Under the pieces are notes generated by a model that saw nothing but the letters and a program-made list of their open reading frames with translations, was not told the DNA's origin and searched no databases. A stretch of DNA of 64,000 bases from Bifidobacteriaceae bacterium (GTDB taxonomy: Bacteria; Actinomycetota; Actinomycetes; Actinomycetales; Bifidobacteriaceae): contig JALCQC010000002.1 of the NCBI GenBank assembly GCA_022650895.1, positions 1-64,000 of the forward strand, written 5' to 3'. Positions 1 to 8,800 of the stretch are shown here, piece by piece (position 1 is the stretch's first letter; the number at the start of each line of letters is the position of its first letter). A program made the position numbers and the translations under genes.

Positions 1-554
1 ATGAGCAAGGAACGGCGAAGTAGGTAAGGCGAACTAAATATGATCTGCGATTCTCCGCTCTCGACACCCAGCTACTATTACTATTACCTAGATTGCCAAC
101 AGATACAACAGATATAGGAATAATAGGACAATAACCATGCGTTGTACCCGATGCGAGACATCTATGCATTGAGTACAACGCATTCTGATCAATGGATTCA
201 TATTAAATTGCAAGGTACTTCGAATCGGGATATGTAAAGTCTCATCGTCATTTTGATACAACGATACTTTCAATAAATACAGCAAAGTTGACTGAATCCT
301 GCTCTTACTTGTTGATATTGGTAACGCAAGTTTTGTGAGGTGGCGCGGATGGCATAGAGCAAGATGGGTTCAGTGGGCTTGGATATAGTATTTTGACTGC
401 GAACAAACCAAAATTGAGTCGTGAATCGCGAGGAGTTTGGGAACAAACAGCATTTAACTGTTATTGCGTCGGTATCAAATGGAATGAGTTCCGCATGGAC
501 CGTGCATTAACTAAAATGATTAACTGTCAGACGTGGTAATAAGACCAATAGAAA
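1..554. other. gene-poor AT-rich left region
   Basis: I see no convincing gene here. The only open frame above 60 codons, on the minus strand at 88-285, is AT-rich, has no recognisable domain and overlaps a long inverted repeat. Base composition is much richer in A+T than the genes that follow. It could be element DNA near an end, or chromosomal DNA left of the element. I found no copy of the tRNA-Ala 3' end here that would mark the left attachment site. Confidence 0.5.
137..183. repeat. 11-bp perfect inverted repeat with 25-nt loop
   Basis: ATGCGTTGTAC at 137-147 is matched perfectly by GTACAACGCAT at 173-183. The intervening 25 nt contain GATGCGA, which also occurs in the anticodon-arm region of the tRNA-Ala gene at 38.77 kb. 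It may be a protein-binding site, a recombination site or a structured RNA. No function is shown. Confidence 0.6.
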
Positions 555-582
555 AAAGATCGGTCACAAGTGACCGGTCTTT
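555..582. terminator. strong palindromic terminator, probably bidirectional
   Basis: A stem of about 13 bp with one G-T wobble folds around AA at 568-569. Its core arms are GATCGGTCAC (558-567) and GTGACCGGTC (570-579). An A-run precedes it (552-557) and TTTCT follows (580-584), so it can terminate from either side. It lies just before the first element gene and could insulate the two sides. Confidence 0.7.
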
Positions 583-589
583 CTGAATT

Positions 590-1057
590 GTGGTCCTCCG
601 TGGGAGCTTCTCAAACCATTCCAAGGCTCTGGGAGCGTTGATCTCCCGGACTTTGCGCGGGAGCAGGCCGCTCTCTGCTCGCCGCTGGCCTATGGTTCGA
701 GCGGACGCCCGTGGCCCGGTAGTCAAGAATTCGTCTCAGGCTCAAACCCGTTTGAGCTTCCCGAATCGAGCCAAGGTGGTTGCCGATTACCGGAGGGGCG
801 ACGCGGTGAAGGACATCGCCGCGCGCTACAGCATCCACCGGTCCACTGTCACGGAGGTACTGAGCAGGGCCGAGGTTCCCGCCAGACGCTACGGGCTACC
901 CGAGCCGGTGCGCAAGGAAGCCGCCCAGCTCTACACACAAGGCTTGGGTATCCGCACGGTCGCGGATCGTCTGGGGATCAGCTACGCGGGAGCGCGCGCA
1001 GGCATCGTCGGTTATGGCGTGGCACTCCGCCCGTCGGGACGCCAGCCTCGACGGTAG
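590..1057 (+). CDS. double helix-turn-helix protein
   Basis: A 155-residue basic protein with two consecutive helix-turn-helix segments. The first (about residues 58-90) reads KVVADYRRGDAVKDIAARYS, like the DNA-binding tail of Hin-type resolvases. The second (about 105-130) contains TVADRLGISYAGAR. It has no catalytic domain. The GTG start lacks a clear ribosome site. ATG at 692 is an alternative that keeps both motifs and drops an arginine-rich leader. It runs towards the degenerate recombinase-like gene on the other strand, so the pair may be the two halves of a split recombinase, or a regulator of excision. The exact role is unknown. Confidence 0.6.
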   Translation: MVLRGSFSNHSKALGALISRTLRGSRPLSARRWPMVRADARGPVVKNSSQAQTRLSFPNRAKVVADYRRGDAVKDIAARYSIHRSTVTEVLSRAEVPARRYGLPEPVRKEAAQLYTQGLGIRTVADRLGISYAGARAGIVGYGVALRPSGRQPRR

Positions 1058-1129
1058 TGGCAACACAGGGCATGGGAAAGGGCCACCGAGATGGTCTTCT
1101 CGACGACCCTTTAGTCTGCCACTATGCAG

Positions 1130-1540
1130 TCAATCCCCACCGGGGTCGCGGTGGTCATCGGCATCTTCCTCTTTGCCTCTCCCGCCGTCGGAGTCCCATG
1201 GGGTCAGGAGTGCGCCGCGGATTCGCTGGTAGGCGTAGTCGAGGCTGGGGTGCGGCGTGATGATCTGGACACCCGCTCGCTCCAATTGCTCGGTGAGCTG
1301 TTGCAGGCGGCCGGGGTCGAGGCTGAGCTGGTCGATGCTGGTCACCACGAGCGCGTCGATTCCCTCGCGGTGCGCGGTGTCGAGAAGCCGGACGAGGCCG
1401 CTACGATCCGGCGACTGGTCGTGGACGTACCCACCGATCTCGTGTCCGGCGGCGCGGGCGATCCGTTCGCACGCGGCCCGCTCGGCCTCCACCTCCTGGG
1501 GAGAGGCGCTGGCCAGGCAGGTGTAGAGGACGGCTCTCAT
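1130..1540 (-). CDS. serine-recombinase-like domain lacking catalytic residues
   Basis: A 136-residue protein that aligns along its length with the N-terminal resolvase fold: MRAVLYTCLASA at the start, then IDALVVTSIDQLS and ERAGVQIIT. In active serine recombinases the first strand reads YxRxS. Here it is YTCLA, so both the arginine and the nucleophilic serine are replaced. The later RLxRLxR arginines also read as IDQLSLD. It should therefore bind or dimerise but not cut DNA. Its start overlaps the stop of the small membrane protein upstream (1537-1540), implying co-translation. The last 20 residues are acidic and basic low-complexity sequence. Confidence 0.7.
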   Translation of the reverse strand: MRAVLYTCLASASPQEVEAERAACERIARAAGHEIGGYVHDQSPDRSGLVRLLDTAHREGIDALVVTSIDQLSLDPGRLQQLTEQLERAGVQIITPHPSLDYAYQRIRGALLTPWDSDGGRGKEEDADDHRDPGGD

Positions 1541-1914
1541 CCACGCGCCCCGGACAGCATGGTCTGAAAGTCACGTTCCGTCCGCGCGATCTTCATTTGG
1601 CGGCGACGTGCCGCGAACTCCTGGGCGCGAACGCGGGCGAGCATTACGAGGCTGATGGGGCCAAGCCACAGCATCTTGATCCCCGACCAGATGCTGACGA
1701 GTACTAGCAGGTTCAGCCAGCCTGGTGCCCCACCGGCGAGGAGGGTGGTCAGCCAGTAGGCCACAGCGAAGTACGGGACGGCCAGAAGCATGGCAGGGAC
1801 GCCCCACTTGAGTCCCTGTCGGGTGCGCACGAGGTCGCGGATGACGTTGGTGGGCATGTAGCGGCGCAGCACGTCGTGGATGGTGATACTTGCGGCCAGT
1901 AGCAGGCGGATCAT
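1537..1914 (-). CDS. small two-helix membrane protein
   Basis: A 125-residue protein starting at ATG 1912-1914, preceded by AGAGAGGAAG, a good ribosome site. The open frame extends further upstream, but that part is shadow sequence of the ATPase gene. Two hydrophobic segments are visible at about residues 37-60 (GVPAMLLAVPYFAVAYW...) and 66-92, followed by a basic cytoplasmic tail rich in R and K. Similar short proteins occur in actinobacterial conjugative elements and are sometimes labelled permease without evidence. It overlaps the recombinase-like gene by 4 bp. A role in transfer or surface exclusion is only a guess. Confidence 0.7.
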   Translation of the reverse strand: MIRLLLAASITIHDVLRRYMPTNVIRDLVRTRQGLKWGVPAMLLAVPYFAVAYWLTTLLAGGAPGWLNLLVLVSIWSGIKMLWLGPISLVMLARVRAQEFAARRRQMKIARTERDFQTMLSGARG

Positions 1915-2218
1915 GGGAGTCTTCCTCTCTTCACGCACGGGTGCCCATAGAGGCGGTGCGTTAGAGAGTGACCCGGAGGGTCTGCCGCGAACGGCCCAAT
2001 GTGAAGGAGAAGGCCACCTCGCGATCCAGCATACGCCAGCCTTGTGATCCAGGGAACCCCTGCGTGTACCATCGCTGAGCTGTCGGACTAGACTTTCGAG
2101 CGTCAGCCACCCCGAACAGCTACGGCGGCTGCGCCAGTCTGTAGCGCAGCACTGGATCAAGTCCCTGTGCGTGGCGTAACTGGCCTCGCATGGGTGAGGT
2201 CTTTGGCGGGGCTGGCGG
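1915..2218. other. 304-bp intergenic region
   Basis: This lies between the end of the AAA_13 ATPase gene and the start of the small membrane protein, both on the minus strand. It should hold the promoter and leader of the membrane-protein/recombinase-like pair. Only the ribosome site next to 1914 is clear. I saw no hairpin or gene that I would defend. Confidence 0.4.
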
Positions 2219-4504
2219 TCATGGAAGCGTGGATGGGTCAGTTCCAGTCGCCGTGCACATGCGCTCGAAGTGCTCGCGGTCAACTGCGCGCATGAACTCC
2301 ATGCATCGGCGAATCTGTCCGTAAACGGTGCGGGCATCGAGCACGTCGATGCTTTCGCTGCCCTCGCCGTGGGAGAACCGGTTGCAGAAGTCATAGACGT
2401 CACGGTAGGGCTCCCCCTGGTGAGTTTCGACGAGGACTTCGAGTTGTTGGAGGAAGTCTGTGCGGTGGGGCGCCTTGTAGCTGGCGAAGACCTCAAGAAC
2501 ACGACGGGCAGCATTTGGGAGGAGGAAGAGACGTTCATAGTTATCGGTGTCGGCGATCCCAGCCATAACCATCGAGAAGAGGTAAGCGTACTCTGACGTA
2601 TTGTTGAGTAGGACACGTGGGAGCTTGCCGATGCGGGAACGGCGTTCACCGTCAACCGCAACAGCGTACATTTCCAGGAATGAGACTTTTGGAAAGCATA
2701 TTTCGTTGGTGTCGCCTTTGCTAATCTTGCTCATCGACTTGCCCCAGGCGTTCTTATAAGACTTGATGAACAGCCTTAACAAGCTGAAGTCGTGAGTCAG
2801 GATGATATATTGGCCGAATCCCTTGAGCGTATCAATCAGCCACTGGTGGGTCGCAAAGACTGCTTCACGGTCGAGCGAGCTGGATGGATCGTCGATCACC
2901 ACGATGCGCTGTGCATGGTCCCCAGGAACCTGCTCATCCTCCAACTTCCTCAGGAAGTAAAGCAGCGATAGGGTGGTTCGCTCACCATCGCTGAGATCAG
3001 TGCCGGGCTTGCCCCCGCGTCGGCAGGCATACGACTTTCCGTCTGGCGTGACTGCCACTCTGAGGTGGTTTTTGCCGTAGACGCGTGCGAGGTCACGAGT
3101 GAGAGTGTCAGCCATGGCCGTGGTGGTGAACTGTGCTTGACGTACTTGGTCGAGTCGTCGGTCCGCTAGGTCGGCGGCGTTTCTGGCTGTTTCGCTCTTC
3201 TCTGCCAGTTCCCTTAAGTGTTCTTCAAGCTCTCGGAAGACTTCGCTCTGTGCCCCGACCAGGTGGTCGAGCACGGTCTGCTTTCGCTCGGCGGTGATCT
3301 GTGCGTGACGACGCACTTGGTTGTTGTGCTCCGTGACTGTTTGCGCCAGCACGGTGACGGACAAAGGGGAGTCAAGCGTCGACCAGTCCGGTGCATCTGG
3401 TGTGATGCCAGGGTCGGCCATCTTGTCATCGAGGACCTTTTCAACGGCTACGAGCGCGGCGACACGGTTGTCGATGTCGGTCTTGGCTTGCGTCACAGCG
3501 GCTTTGTAGGCTGGCTGCAATTCGCTGGCCAGGCTTGTGGCGGACGGGAGGGCGGCATGCCAGGCGATGAGCGTCTCCTTCTCGCTCGTGACAGTGGCCA
3601 GCAGTGTCTTCGACTTGTTGCGAATCTGGAGCCAGCTCTCATCGAAGTGACGAGCCAACTGCTCACGGCGCGCGTTGTCTATTCTTCCGGAGCAGAAGAG
3701 ACAGTGGTCGAGCCCCTCGTGCAATTGAAGACCTTGTTCGACCCAGGCTTGTGCTGACGGATTGCTTTCGAGTGCCTGGATGGCGACTCTGGTGGGCGTT
3801 TCGGCAAGCAACTCTGGCAGGCGAGTCAGTCTGTTGGCCGCGTCAGTGGGTGGAGAGACGACTTCAGGAAGTGGTAACGGCGTACCTTCACCCAGGCGTT
3901 TGAGTGCTTCGGCGTGTGAGTTGTTGTCCGGAAAGCCACCTTTGTACTTACGCAGGTCATCCTTAACTCTAGGAACGGAGAACCGGTTCTTTGTGAAGTA
4001 GTTGTAGTCGAACTCTTTGAGCTCGGAGACGATGCGATCTTGGAGATCGTGGGCCAGTTGGTCGATCTCATCGGCGGCTGCCTTCTGCTGCATGTCGGCT
4101 TCCTTGGCGTCATCTCGAAGTTTGTCAATCTCCTGGGCGAGCCGGCCCTCTTCTGCCTTTGCGTCTATGGCTTCCTTCCCCAGAGTCACGATGGCTGAAG
4201 CGCTGGCCCCGTCGAGGAAGGCAGATAGATTCGTTTCGACCCACTTGCGGGTGAAAACCGCCATTGAAACCGAGGGGCAGACCCCGCCCGCTTCGATGCT
4301 GGAGCGGCGCTTGTTCTCGTCCTCCCAGACAACACTCGTGACGCAGTCGCTCTCGGCGAGGCTGAGGAGTAGCTCGGCCAACGTCGACTTGCCGCTGCCA
4401 TTGTGGCCGTACACGATCGTGCGACAGCCCAAAGGGAGATCGTCGGGCCAGAAGCCCGTATCCAAAGAGCGCCAAGCGCCCCTGAGATCAAGTCGGCGAA
4501 GCAT
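2219..4504 (-). CDS. AAA_13 family ATPase, RloC/PrrC-like anticodon-nuclease candidate
   Basis: A 761-residue ABC/SMC-type ATPase. Walker A GHNGSGKST is at residues 33-41, the signature LSDGE at 504-508, Walker B VIDDP at 536-540 and the H-loop ILTHD near 570. Between Walker A and the signature are long coiled-coil segments with CLFC at 268-271, placed like the zinc hook of RloC and Rad50. The C-terminal domain has R667xxxE671 followed by NRFSH with H712. PrrC/RloC anticodon nucleases use an Arg-Glu-His set in this order. Family knowledge suggests a nucleotide-gated tRNase acting on phage or foreign-DNA infection. The nuclease activity is inferred. Starts at ATG 4504, 99 bp from the TIGR02391 gene on the same strand. 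Confidence 0.8.
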   Translation of the reverse strand: MLRRLDLRGAWRSLDTGFWPDDLPLGCRTIVYGHNGSGKSTLAELLLSLAESDCVTSVVWEDENKRRSSIEAGGVCPSVSMAVFTRKWVETNLSAFLDGASASAIVTLGKEAIDAKAEEGRLAQEIDKLRDDAKEADMQQKAAADEIDQLAHDLQDRIVSELKEFDYNYFTKNRFSVPRVKDDLRKYKGGFPDNNSHAEALKRLGEGTPLPLPEVVSPPTDAANRLTRLPELLAETPTRVAIQALESNPSAQAWVEQGLQLHEGLDHCLFCSGRIDNARREQLARHFDESWLQIRNKSKTLLATVTSEKETLIAWHAALPSATSLASELQPAYKAAVTQAKTDIDNRVAALVAVEKVLDDKMADPGITPDAPDWSTLDSPLSVTVLAQTVTEHNNQVRRHAQITAERKQTVLDHLVGAQSEVFRELEEHLRELAEKSETARNAADLADRRLDQVRQAQFTTTAMADTLTRDLARVYGKNHLRVAVTPDGKSYACRRGGKPGTDLSDGERTTLSLLYFLRKLEDEQVPGDHAQRIVVIDDPSSSLDREAVFATHQWLIDTLKGFGQYIILTHDFSLLRLFIKSYKNAWGKSMSKISKGDTNEICFPKVSFLEMYAVAVDGERRSRIGKLPRVLLNNTSEYAYLFSMVMAGIADTDNYERLFLLPNAARRVLEVFASYKAPHRTDFLQQLEVLVETHQGEPYRDVYDFCNRFSHGEGSESIDVLDARTVYGQIRRCMEFMRAVDREHFERMCTATGTDPSTLP

Positions 4505-4603
4505 GCTCAGACCTTCTTCTCTTTACTCAGTACTGGGGACGGTATCAAGTGCCCGGAACCAGCTTGTTTCGGGTCGGAGCCCCAAAGCCTAGGACCAGTC
4601 AGT

Positions 4604-5464
4604 TCAATCACGGTTGTCTCCTCGCGGGAGCAGCTTCTTCATTGAATCAAGCCGCCGGTGTATGTACGAAAAGAGGGAGAACGCATCGTAGAAGTCGATT
4701 AGTACTTCATCTTGGAGAATCCTGTTGGTGTGCGCGCGGGGGTTTCGGAAGTGTCCGTGAATACCTATGAGCAGGTTCTTAAATCCGCGATGCCCGCTGA
4801 TATCGGATTCCGATTCATATGCGTTGATAGACCAGAGGGGGAGTTCACGGTTAGTCCCGAAAACGCCGTCGTAAAGAGCTGCACCGTCACCTGCGAGGCC
4901 AGTAATGCTGCGCACTCTTTCTGGAATGCTCTTCGATGCCTCCGATATGGCATGGAACAGCGAGCGGCTGATGAGCTCCTCGTCGCAGTAACGGAACAGC
5001 TCGGCGTGGCACCCTCGGCGCCTCAGCTCAGTCTGAAGCTGTCCCGCGAGGGCAGCACCCTCGGAGATGCTGGACGCGCTCTTTCCAGTTGTGAGTTTTC
5101 CTGCATCGCTAACCGAATAGCCATAAAAGACAAGGAACTCGTTGAGCTGGTCACGCAAGTCGTTAAACCGGGCTGGATGAGCCGCGTATCTGGCGGGGTT
5201 CATGGCTTTTGCAATAAACCCACCCACGATATTTCCCGCCTGCTGTCGAATCTGAGTGTTGTAGAGCGTTATATACAAGCTCTCGCGCTTGTTACCTCCA
5301 GGCTCACGTTCATGGATGCGCACCATCTGGAGCAGCGAGTTGATCTCTGATCCCGAGAGGCCTGGAAAATCTGTCTGTGCGAGCACATCGCAGACGCCTT
5401 TGACGAAATCCGGACGGAAGGGAGGAATTTTCTTAGGCGTCTGTTGAGGTGTGGTGGTCGCCAT
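4604..5464 (-). CDS. TIGR02391/Ymh family protein with HEPN motif
   Basis: A 286-residue protein whose C-terminal half (about 165-275) matches the TIGR02391 (Ymh) pattern: SRSLFHAISEASKSIPERVR, then HRGFKNLLIGIHGHFRNPRA. It contains R240-N241 and H245, the RNxxxH motif of HEPN ribonucleases. The N-terminal 130 residues resemble nothing I know with confidence, apart from a short helical region. It is upstream of, and co-directional with, the AAA_13 ATPase, so the two probably form one operon. HEPN proteins of this type are associated with abortive infection and toxin systems. An RNA-cutting effector is likely but not shown. Confidence 0.75.
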   Translation of the reverse strand: MATTTPQQTPKKIPPFRPDFVKGVCDVLAQTDFPGLSGSEINSLLQMVRIHEREPGGNKRESLYITLYNTQIRQQAGNIVGGFIAKAMNPARYAAHPARFNDLRDQLNEFLVFYGYSVSDAGKLTTGKSASSISEGAALAGQLQTELRRRGCHAELFRYCDEELISRSLFHAISEASKSIPERVRSITGLAGDGAALYDGVFGTNRELPLWSINAYESESDISGHRGFKNLLIGIHGHFRNPRAHTNRILQDEVLIDFYDAFSLFSYIHRRLDSMKKLLPRGDNRD

Positions 5465-5833
5465 TGAGGGTCTCTATTCTCAGGCGACGGAACAAAGCGT
5501 TGCGCCTAGCGAGCGGTGATCTGACCTCATCATTCTCTCACACCTCTCCTTCAAAATGGCGCATCGACACGGCCATTTCGTCCCTCCATGAGGTGGCCAG
5601 ATGAGGCCGAGCAGGACGTTAGTGAGCAGGTGCCATCACAGGTAGTAGTGAGTGCAGACGCTGAGGACCTAGAGGCAGTCGGAACGTGGTGTGCCCTCTC
5701 CTTGCACGGATGTAGTGTCAGACAGTGCGGCAGAAGGTGCCCGTACTGACCTGCCCGCGAGTGGTGCCGTCGTAGACCAGTAAGTTCTCGCGTTCAACTG
5801 CATAGCTCGGCAGTGGCATGTAGAAGGTCTGGA
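5465..5833. other. 369-bp intergenic region
   Basis: This lies between the end of the relaxase gene and the start of the TIGR02391 gene, both on the minus strand. It probably contains the promoter of the defence pair. Short AT-rich patches occur near 5480-5560, but I could not pick a convincing -35/-10 pair or terminator. No gene was recognised. Confidence 0.4.
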
Positions 5834-8800
5834 TCAGAGCGCCCTCCCGACCGACTGCTGTGATACCTGCTGTCGCGCCATTGATCCACGGTCATGGCAC
5901 AGGTCGCGTGCCCTGTCGAGTGCGGCCCTTGCGCGAGCCGCATCAATCTTCTGCTTGACGCTGCTGTCCTCTGGCCCCGGTCCGAGCGGGTGCTGGTCGT
6001 CGGTGATCTGGTAACGGTCGCGGTAGGCGACGACGGTGCGCGCGGTGGCGAGCCAGGCGGCTTGCTTCCTAGGTTCGACGGGTTTGGGGCCGAGCCGGGC
6101 AGTCCATGGCTCACGATTCGCGATGGCCTTGTCGAGAAGTGTGGCGGCGCGTTGCTCGATGAGGTCTTGTCGCTCGTCCAGGGCTTGGCGCATTTCGGGG
6201 TTCATAGGACCGCTGGCGGCGGGGATGAGTCCGGCGATCAGACGCGGCGGTCTGCTGGTGCGGCCTGATCCCGCGGGCCGGGCGGTGGCGCGGGCGAGAC
6301 GGGCGTGCAGCACGCTGGCGATGTCTCCGGCGTCCTCGAAGCCCCGGACGTTCACGAGACGCGGGAGCAGCTGGTCGAGGTCGTGGTGGTTGGCTTCGGC
6401 GTTGCGCAGTTCCGCTGACAGGGCACCGTAGGCGTCGGAGGCGAGGATGTCCTCGACCTGCTTGGCGGTGAGCCCGGACTTGGCGAGGAGGGTGTGCCAG
6501 CGGTCGGCTTGTGCTTCCTGGGCGAGGGTCTCGTATTCGGCGGCGAGCTGGCCGATGGAGCCCCAACGGTCCTGCTCGGCGGCGAGGGCCTGGTGGGCGG
6601 ATGGTTCGGCCCCGACGTGCTGGATGACGCCAAGGAGAACGGAGCGGGCGGTGGCGTCCGGGTTGTCGCCGGGGTGCGCCTGGGCGTGGTCGTCGTCGGG
6701 CCGGTCGATGGCGACGTAGGCGTGGTTGGCTTCACGGCCTCTGGTCATGGCGACGTACAGGTTCTCCCGGGTGGTGGTGCTGGTGACGACGACGTGGGAG
6801 GTGTCGGTGGTAACGCCCTGGGCTCGGTGGGCGGTGACGGCATAGCCCAAATCCACATGCTCCGCCACATAGGCAGCGGGCAGGACGATGGAGCCGCCGA
6901 ACCGGCGATTGGTTGGACGGACGGTGACCGACCCGTCCTCGCGGAGTCGGGTGACGGTCCACCGGTCGCCGTTGCGCACCCATGACGAGCTGGAGCGGAG
7001 CCTGCGGTCGTTGCGGCGGGTGATCACGAGGTCGCCCTCGCACACGGCGGTCCCGTCGTGCAGGGGCAGTTCACGCTCGGGGTTGACGGTGCCGTCGATG
7101 ATCCGATCAGCCCGCGCGCGCCGGTTCAACGCAGTAACCGCCTGTTGGGTCTCGGCCACGAGGATCGAGGCCTTGCCTGCGGCCTGGTCTCTGCGCCAGG
7201 CGGTGTAGGCGGCGTCCAGGGCCTGTTCCTCCTCGGCTCCGTGGACCCGCCCGTGGTCGATGAGCGTGTCGATGGCTGTGGCGTGCCCGTGGCGCAGGTC
7301 GAGCGAGCTGGTCTTCTCCCACGGGTGGGTGAACCGGTGCACGTCGTTCAGTTCGGGCGCATCTTCGCGTGCGGCGACGAGCATCGCGAACGCGCCGCCC
7401 GCATCCACGGATTGCAGTTGCGCCCAGTCGCCGACCATCAGCACTTTCGCATCCTGCCGCTCAGCCTGCTCAGTGATCTGATCGAGCGTGAACGTGCCCG
7501 CCAGGGAGGCCTCGTCGATGATGACCAACTGGCCAGCTGCAAAAGTGGCTCCCGTCGTGTGGAAAGTGTGCAGCCACTTGGCGGTGTTTTCCGTACCGAT
7601 CCCCAAATCTTCCGCCAACACCTGCGCGGCGACCGCCGACGGCGCGAGCCCGACCACGCTGCCTTTGCCATGCTCGGACTCCCATGCGCGGCGCAGCGCG
7701 TTCATGGCCGTTGTCTTGCCCGCACCCGCCGGCCCGACGAGCACGTCCACGACGCGACCCGAGAGCGCTATCGCAGTCAGGGCGGCGGCCTGATCCTCCC
7801 CAAGCAGGCGGCCTTCCCTGTCCGGCTTGCCGGTGATGGTCTCAATGGTCTCCAACGGAACGGTGGGGGCGGTGGTCTTCGCGGCGCGGTTCAGGAGCCG
7901 GTCCTCGGCCTCAAGCAGGTGTTCGGAGGAGAACACGGTCGAGGCGTAGGGGCGGAAGCGGGACGAGCCGTCCGGGCGGCGGAACTGTGCCGGGCCGGCC
8001 GCCAGCTCCGGCGGGGTGAGACGGAGGGACGCTTGCTCGGCGGCGTCCACGACCATGCCGGTGATGGCCGTGCGGTCCATGGTCGAGGCGAACCGCAGCC
8101 CCATCAACTGCCGGGATGCTTCGGCGTGCAGGTTCCAGCGCGTCCACGTCGAACGCTTCTCACCCACCACACTGGTGACCGCCTGGCCGATCTGACCGAT
8201 CACATCGAGCGGCACGTCATCGGCCCGCACCGTCGCAGGCAGTCTCTCGCCGCCGGTGAGCGCCCTCGCCCAGGTGGTGGCATCTTGGCTGAGGACGTGC
8301 GTGGCGCGCTGCCGCCACTGGGCGGTCAGGTCGGCCAGGGAGCGCACGTCCTTGTCCGGGCGGGTCGCCAGGGTCGCCTGCGCGCGGAGCTTGAGCACGG
8401 TGCGAGCACTGGGTTGGCGTCCGTGCCTGGTTATGTAAGCGTCGATGAGCCGGTTCTTCTCCTCCTCGATGAACCTGGAGCGGGTGGAGAACCCGCCGAT
8501 CAGCCCGTCCGGGACGCCGGTGATCTCCCACGCCGGGTTCCGGTCGCGGCCCCGCTCCCGCGTCTCCCAGCCAAGACCGAACGTCCTGGTCAGATGGTCG
8601 GCCAGGACCGCGTTGTACATCTCCGAGATCGCCACCACCGCGCGGTGCATCGGGCGGCCATCCAACGTCCGCCACCTGCCGTCCTGCACGGTCTTGACCT
8701 TGTTGCTGATGACGACATGCGTATGCAACTGCGGATCGTGACTACGGGAGTCGTAATGATCGAACGCGGTTGCGGCCACACCCATCACATCGACCTGCGC

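Noticed and set aside
88-285. 65-codon frame on the minus strand near the left edge
   Set aside because: AT-rich, no ribosome site, overlaps the long inverted repeat and has no recognisable domain.
1-600. Left attachment site as a copy of the tRNA-Ala 3' end
   Set aside because: I looked for the T-arm and acceptor sequences and found only an 8-base CGATGCGA match, which is not sufficient.
1124-1567. 147-codon plus-strand frame opposite the recombinase-like gene
   Set aside because: Shadow of the minus-strand gene, whose protein has a clear resolvase fold.
1915-2661. Upstream extension of the small membrane protein to 374 residues
   Set aside because: The extension is antisense-like low-complexity sequence overlapping the ATPase gene. 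The ribosome site and hydrophobic pattern fit the ATG at 1914.
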